The notes below the pieces were generated by a model that had not been told where the DNA came from, did no database searches, and saw nothing but the letters and a program-made list of their open reading frames with translations. Positions 59,171-64,000 of a stretch of 64,000 nt of DNA are shown piece after piece. Source of the stretch: Megalobrama amblycephala (taxonomy: Eukaryota > Chordata > Actinopteri > Cypriniformes > Xenocyprididae); contig NC_063045.1 in NCBI RefSeq assembly GCF_018812025.1, forward strand, positions 47,210,352 to 47,274,351. The letters are read 5' to 3'. The position numbers and the translations under genes are program-made. Position 1 is the first letter of the stretch. Each line of letters starts with the position of its first letter.

Positions 59171-60400
59171 TAAGGCTTGATTTTCCTGCTAAACAAAAAC
59201 TGAGATAAAGCGTCCTGCAATAAAGTAATAAAACTTTAATCTGGAAAGAAGATCTCAAAGAAGTAGCAATGGACGACGCCTTGCCCTAACCCCAAAAGGA
59301 CAACGCCTCCCCCACCACACACACACACACACCTCCCCTTCCTCTGGCTCAAGTCACTGAAAGTTATTCAAAACATATAATGTAACTTGTGTATCTATTG
59401 TTTTTCCCTTTTCATGTTTGGTATCATTTAATTTGTCTCAGTGCGATTGGTAACAGCAGTCACTAGTATCATGAAGAAGATTGAAAACTAAGGAAAATTC
59501 TGTCCTCTTTTGGGTGGTGCCTTTTGTGAAAACCCACTCCTCTCCCCCAAAACAGGTGTTGGTGTAGTAAATATTTATGATCCTTTCTGTTCTGGTCTGT
59601 ATATAAGGTAAAGTGCAAAGCAGTCATGGGGGATCATCTGTAGGAGAGGACCCCACAGAGATGGGTGAATGTCTGAAGACATTCACCCATCACTGTGTAT
59701 ATATGCATTTCTTTGAGGAATCGATGTTATGCATTTATAAGTTCTGAATTGGCTTTAATTGGTTATGTGTGTAATTGACACGATACACTGTTACCTGACA
59801 AATAAAATGTTATATTTGATTTACTCTGGATTCTCCTGATATCATTATTACCAGTAAATTATGGGAGGCTAATGCTACCGTAAATCTGTGTCCAGGGTAG
59901 AACAAACTGAAGGCGCATGAATGAAGGAGCAGTAGGCACTTCATCTGAAGACCTTTTGATTTCTGTTTACCACTGATTTAGCAAGTTGTATGGAAGTGGC
60001 TAAATTAAAATACACTTTTGTTCGAGTGAGCAGTAGGCAACCGACTAAAGGTATTAGCCCACTTATTACACCCTCTGACGAAGATCAGACTGGCGAGTTT
60101 ATGTCCGTGAGTTTACCGCGAAATCCCGGGGCGAGTATCTCTGTGCGGCATCGGGTCCCTAATGACTGAACAATTGAAATATGGAATATCCAGAATCATC
60201 AAATATCTAAATTAATGCATAACTAATGATGAATTTCTAATTGGAAACACAACCTAAGTGTAAGAATCATTTGAAATTGGAGTCAGATTAAGGGAGTGAA
60301 ATTAAGTGAACTTAATAGAGGCGCTGAAAAGGCATACACGTGTTAACCTTCGCCCGGGGGCGTCGGACTCCGTTTTTGGGCCGATGCAGGGTTCCTTACA
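59171..60400 (+). mobile_element. Candidate solo LTR, 1.23 kb
   Basis: The insert starts TGTAAGG and ends CCTTACA (7-bp inverted termini of TG...CA type) and splits the cassette between TACAGG and GACATTTGG. Flanks AGGG and AGGA may be a 4-bp duplication with one mismatch. TATATAAGG at about 59599-59607 and AATAAA at 59801-59806 give an LTR-like promoter and poly(A) pair on the plus strand. No ORF. Not proven, as no second LTR is in the window. Confidence 0.6.
59660..59691 (+). repeat. Perfect 15-bp hairpin near the LTR transcription start
   Basis: GATGGGTGAATGTCT and its exact complement surround a 2-base GA loop, about 55 bases after the TATA box, so it would lie in the R region of a transcript. 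Confidence 0.85.
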
Positions 60401-60830
60401 AGGACATTTGGTTTCACTATTTAAATTTCTATTTTTTTTTATTTTTTAGAAATTGTCACTCAGCTGCAGGTCATAATGTTTCTTCTTCGGCTAAACCCTG
60501 AGTTGTTTTCAGAGCCTTGCAACACTGTTATACTGGTGTCGTCCAATCAATGAAGGCCTGAAAGAAAAAAACAGTTGTGATTGGCTGCTCGCTAGATGAA
60601 TACTGATCAACAAAACAAAACACTGCACTTTGTAACTGTATTAAGCACCCAAGGAGTGATTTAATTTGTTTCTCTTCCACATACACACTAATTGTGTATT
60701 ATCTCAGACTGCCACAGTTTGATTGGTTGAACTCGTTTCTGACTTGACTAAAATTACACCACGACTGCAGACCAACATCACTTCTTCATTTGCAATGCTA
60801 TTAGTTATAACAGTCAGTACCTGAGAAATG
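60401..60830 (+). promoter_or_regulatory. Upstream cassette of receptor pseudogene D
   Basis: It matches gene C's promoter from about 54790 to 55256, including TTGTGATTGGCTGC, GATTGGTTGAAC and ACATCACTTCTTCATTTGCA. It then jumps directly into C1-exon sequence at about 60830. Confidence 0.6.
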
Positions 60831-61400
60831 TCTCTCACACATAGGCTACAACATTAACAAAACCAACCCAGATGGGTCATTCACCCTCCATTCATATTTG
60901 AATGTATCTGACTGTACAAACTACTCGTGTTGGGTAAATCACTCATCCCTGAGCCAATCAATGATTCTCCACCTGTCTCCTGCTGACTGTTATGAGAACA
61001 GAGAGAGCTTTAGAGGTATTACACATTACATACATACATATTTTTATTCTGTATAGAAGCATAAAAATACAGAAAACTGTCAAATTTGGATCGATTCGTT
61101 CATCTCTGCACTGCTAACTCCTGTTCTCCTGATTATCATGGTAATGTGTGAGTATGTCACTGAGTTTAAAATATGATCTTATCTCCAACACAACCTCTTC
61201 CCCATGTTTTCATCAATATGAACATCAATGATCAGATTTTTTTGCATCAATAATATTCTCAAGGTTGTCCATGGAGATCCTGTCAACAGCCTGTAGAGGT
61301 CAGTGTTGCGTCTGACCTTATCCTGCACCCTGACCTGAAGACTGAGAGCTGCTGTATTCAGTACAGAGTGATCTTCATCCAGCTAACAGTCACCTCCACA
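60831..61400 (+). pseudogene. Receptor pseudogene D, collapsed
   Basis: From about 60831 to 61015 the sequence is the second half of the C1 exon, nearly identical to gene C 56616-56800 (DGSFTLHSYLNVSDCTNYSC) with a small insertion near 60845, ending at a valid donor (TTTAGAG|GTATTAC). A TM-like exon remnant lies at about 61090-61150, and a decayed tail exon at about 61263-61385 (near TGTATTCAGTACAGAG the tyrosine motif is lost). Signal, V exon and half of C1 are deleted. Confidence 0.75.
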
Positions 61401-62200
61401 AAACTCATTATTCTAGAATATTATTCCAGTGAACCATGTATAACTTGTACAGTTTAAAACCCTGATTTGTGTCATTTTTTTTATTTTATTTTTTATTTTA
61501 AAGCAACATTGATTGATTGATCTGATTTTACCTGGAGTGGAGCAAATTCAATAACCCCTATACACAAAACCCTGTGTCATGTTTTTATTTTTAGTAAGTT
61601 CCATGCAGTCCAGGTTGCAATGTTATTTTGTCCTTGTGGTATGAAGTGTATGAAGTGAAGTGAGAGTAGCTACATCCTGATATGTATTTCCTGTTGACAA
61701 GATGTGCCACCTCAGTTTAGCACTACGGTGGATACCCTGATATAGATATTTCCTGCTGACAACATGTGCTTCACATGTTAAAATTAAAGGTATACTCTTT
61801 CTGAGTGGATAGGTCAATTATTCAAAACACAGACACCCTATCACAATTCATCAAGCACTTTGCAAACTATAACATCACTTTGCAAGCTAGAGGGCGCCAT
61901 TGTCCAACTTATAAAACTGCTCACAGTTCTCATTGAAGTGAAGTGACAGGACACTAGTCTTTACTTTATAATTCCTGTTCCCAAAATTTAAAAAGAAAAT
62001 TAAATATTGCATATTTATTTTGATTAATCTGATTACTTTGTTTGATTGGTAAAATCTACAGAGTAAAACCCTTCCAACCCGCACCTATTTATGTGTGTGC
62101 TCGGCTCTTCTCCACCCTCTGCCAAAATCGATGAATCTTTCGTTTCATGACTCAAAAGAATCGACTCCTGAATCGCTTCCTCTGAGCATGCGCACAAGAC
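61401..62200. other. Spacer between the receptor cluster and btg3
   Basis: A degenerate two-copy tandem repeat with the phrase TTTCCTGTTGACAA lies at about 61670-61775. The remainder is AT-rich with no gene seen. Confidence 0.45.
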
Positions 62201-62298
62201 AAAGTCACGTCATCGTATTCGCGCGGAGCAGCAGATCTGGAAGTGTCTAGTGCGCCAGGCAGCAGGAGTTGTCCACATGTGGATGAAAGGAAAACAAG
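62201..62298 (+). promoter_or_regulatory. btg3 promoter / 5' untranslated exon
   Basis: A locally GC-richer stretch with CpGs (ATTCGCGCGGAGCAG) precedes a good donor at 62298 (AAACAAG|GTCAGT). No TATA box. It fits a CpG-type promoter with a non-coding first exon, inferred from position. Confidence 0.5.
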
Positions 62299-63252
62299 GT
62301 CAGTATTTCTTGTTTGTAGTAAGGTAGCGAATTCGCATACAAGTAATATGTTTATAAGCTCCAAATATTACATTAAAAATAATTTAAAAAATAACTAGTT
62401 TTAAAGGAAACTCTCAGAAAAGCCAACTGAAAATGGAATCGAGGCCACGTTAACTTCGGCTAGGCTAGCTAGTTTCAGGTTGTAATAATTATTTCAATAT
62501 TTATTAAATATGGAAATGGAGTATAGTTTTAATATGCCTTTTAAATAAGACCGCTGCGGTTAGCTCGTGTTACTTATTAAATTCCAGTTGGGAAAGCGAA
62601 ACAAATTTTACCTCTGGTACTAACAGTCTTCCAAATAAGCTTTTGTATAATGAGCAATAACCATTAATACCTTTTTTTTGTTTGTTATATATATATGTAT
62701 ATATATATGTGTGTGTGTGTTATATGACGCTTATTATGCGCTAGTGTTTTATATTTAAAAGTATACAATAATTATGAAAATGTAATTCAGTTTAAAAAAA
62801 TAAGATTGAGTGTGTTTTTATATATACTGGTGATGTTAAGGTCCTTCGACTAATGGTCATTTCTGTCATGGTCTTGTTTTTCAAACGGTCGTGATGTATT
62901 AGCGCGCCATCCTGCTGTTCTGTCCCGCCGTCTGACCAACCAGCTTTATGTTAATCACTTGTTGTAGTGCTCTCTAGGGTTTGTGTCCATAGACAGCCAA
63001 GATCTTAGGAGCTTATGATTCTGGTACATGCGTAGATTGATGTTTTTGATGTGTATTATTATTTATGGCTGCATTTCTTTTATTAAAAGTCTTTTATTAA
63101 CCAAATGTTTTGGTTAATTTATTTTGTATTATACAATAATATTCATGAGAATGCATTAATATCACAGTGTTGTTGTGGTATTTATGGTGTATTTATAAGT
63201 CTGTATTTGCATTCACAGAAGTTGGACCTGAATTTCAGCTAAACAGCTAACA

Positions 63253-63977
63253 ATGAAGAAAGAAATAGCAGCGGTTGTATTTTTCCTGAAGCGGTTGATA
63301 AAGAAGGCTGAGAAGTTGGATGCAGACAAGGTGGACCTGTTTGTGGAGCGGTTAACTGTAGCATTACAGGAGAAGTACAAGGGTCATTGGTATCCAGACA
63401 ACCCCAGCAAGGGCCAAGCATTCAGGTGCCTCAGTCTGATAAGCAGTACATGTTAATGACAGAGATCTCATGTTCTTTAGATTTACAGTTAGTCAGAACA
63501 CAATGCATGTGATGCTTCACGTGTTAAAATGAGCTATAAATGTATCCTGTGTAGGTGCATCAGAGTGAACCGCTTCCATAAAGAGGATGCTGAATTGTTC
63601 CGAGCATGTGCTGAGAGTGGAGTGCAGTACAAAGACCTTGGTCTGCCTAAGGAGCTCACGCTTTGGGTTGACCCTGGAGAGGTGTGCTGTAGGTGAGTTT
63701 TTCTACTTCTTTACAACTGTTTGTTGCTCTGCTGGTTTGTTTTTTGACAAATCTGTACTTCTGAAATGGCTGCAGGTATGGCGAGAGGAATCATGGTTTC
63801 ACTGTGGCCACCTTCTCAAGTGATGACGATGATGATAAAGAGGATGTGACAAAGAAGGTGACGAGCGCTGTGGAGAGGGTCACGTCGGATTACCACTCCG
63901 GATCTTCCTCGGATGAGGACACCAGCTGCAGAGAGCCCCAGTACACCCCACCTTTCCACAACCACTCTCCATACCAG
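63253..63977 (+). CDS. btg3: BTG/TOB-family antiproliferative protein, probably btg3 (5' part)
   Basis: Exons 63253-63425 (coding part; acceptor near 63219), 63555-63692 and 63776-63977 encode the BTG domain from [20 protein letters not shown]. Box A-like sequence is [18 protein letters not shown], then [15 protein letters not shown]. Box B is [30 protein letters not shown]-terminal extension has [12 protein letters not shown], the phrase that favours BTG3 over BTG4. Family members bind CNOT7/CNOT8 (CAF1) deadenylases and restrain proliferation. Exon 4 ends with a donor at 63977 (TACCAG|GTACAA), so the remaining exons lie beyond the window. No lesion seen. Confidence 0.9.
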
Positions 63978-64000
63978 GTACAATGTCCTAAATGTATTTG

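Overview
This is a 64 kb window of vertebrate nuclear DNA, almost certainly from a cyprinid fish. Three things point that way: intron-containing genes with GT/AG splice sites, a fish-egg lectin (FEL) gene, and a dense load of teleost-type DIRS, BEL/Pao, retroviral, hAT and TTAA-target transposons. There is one assembly gap of exactly 1000 N (22196-23195). All exon models were built by hand from splice sites, reading phase and comparison of paralogues inside the window.

Layout. (1) 1135-3087, minus strand: a five-exon FEL (tectonin repeat) gene with an in-frame TGA in its last exon. (2) About 3600-21335: a broken DIRS-type tyrosine-recombinase retrotransposon split by two endogenous retroviruses. 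ERV-1 (4831-13032) has a 4-bp target duplication ATGG and itself carries a TTAA-flanked element and an antisense LINE. ERV-2 (15307-20625) has a 4-bp duplication GGAC. Removing either insertion restores the DIRS reading frame at that joint. (3) 21336-24970: repeat-rich DNA and the gap. (4) 24978-30356: a 4.1-kb hAT element with two nested elements, then a 1.2-kb THAP-encoding TTAA element. Both sit in the upstream region of the next gene. (5) 30411-61400: a tandem family of immunoglobulin-superfamily receptor genes on the plus strand, called A to D here, each built as signal peptide, CD28-like V domain, C1-type domain, transmembrane segment and short tail. Gene C is intact with an ITIM-like tail. 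Gene A stops right after the membrane segment. Gene B has a 1-bp deletion in its V exon. Gene D is a collapsed pseudogene. (6) 36806-44468, between A and B: a complete, apparently young BEL/Pao element with a 2033-aa open polyprotein. (7) 63253-63977 (5' exon ending at 62298), plus strand: the first coding exons of a BTG-family gene, best matched to btg3, continuing past the window.

The most distinctive content is the receptor cluster. The V domain has CD28/CTLA-4-like features: no strand-C Trp, a second Cys pair, and a Pro-rich loop after the last V-domain Cys. It is joined to a membrane-proximal C1-like domain. The four copies show tail loss, frameshift and deletion, and their duplicated upstream cassettes are interrupted by transposons, as expected for a fast-evolving, possibly paired-receptor locus. 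No RNA genes or CRISPR arrays were seen.
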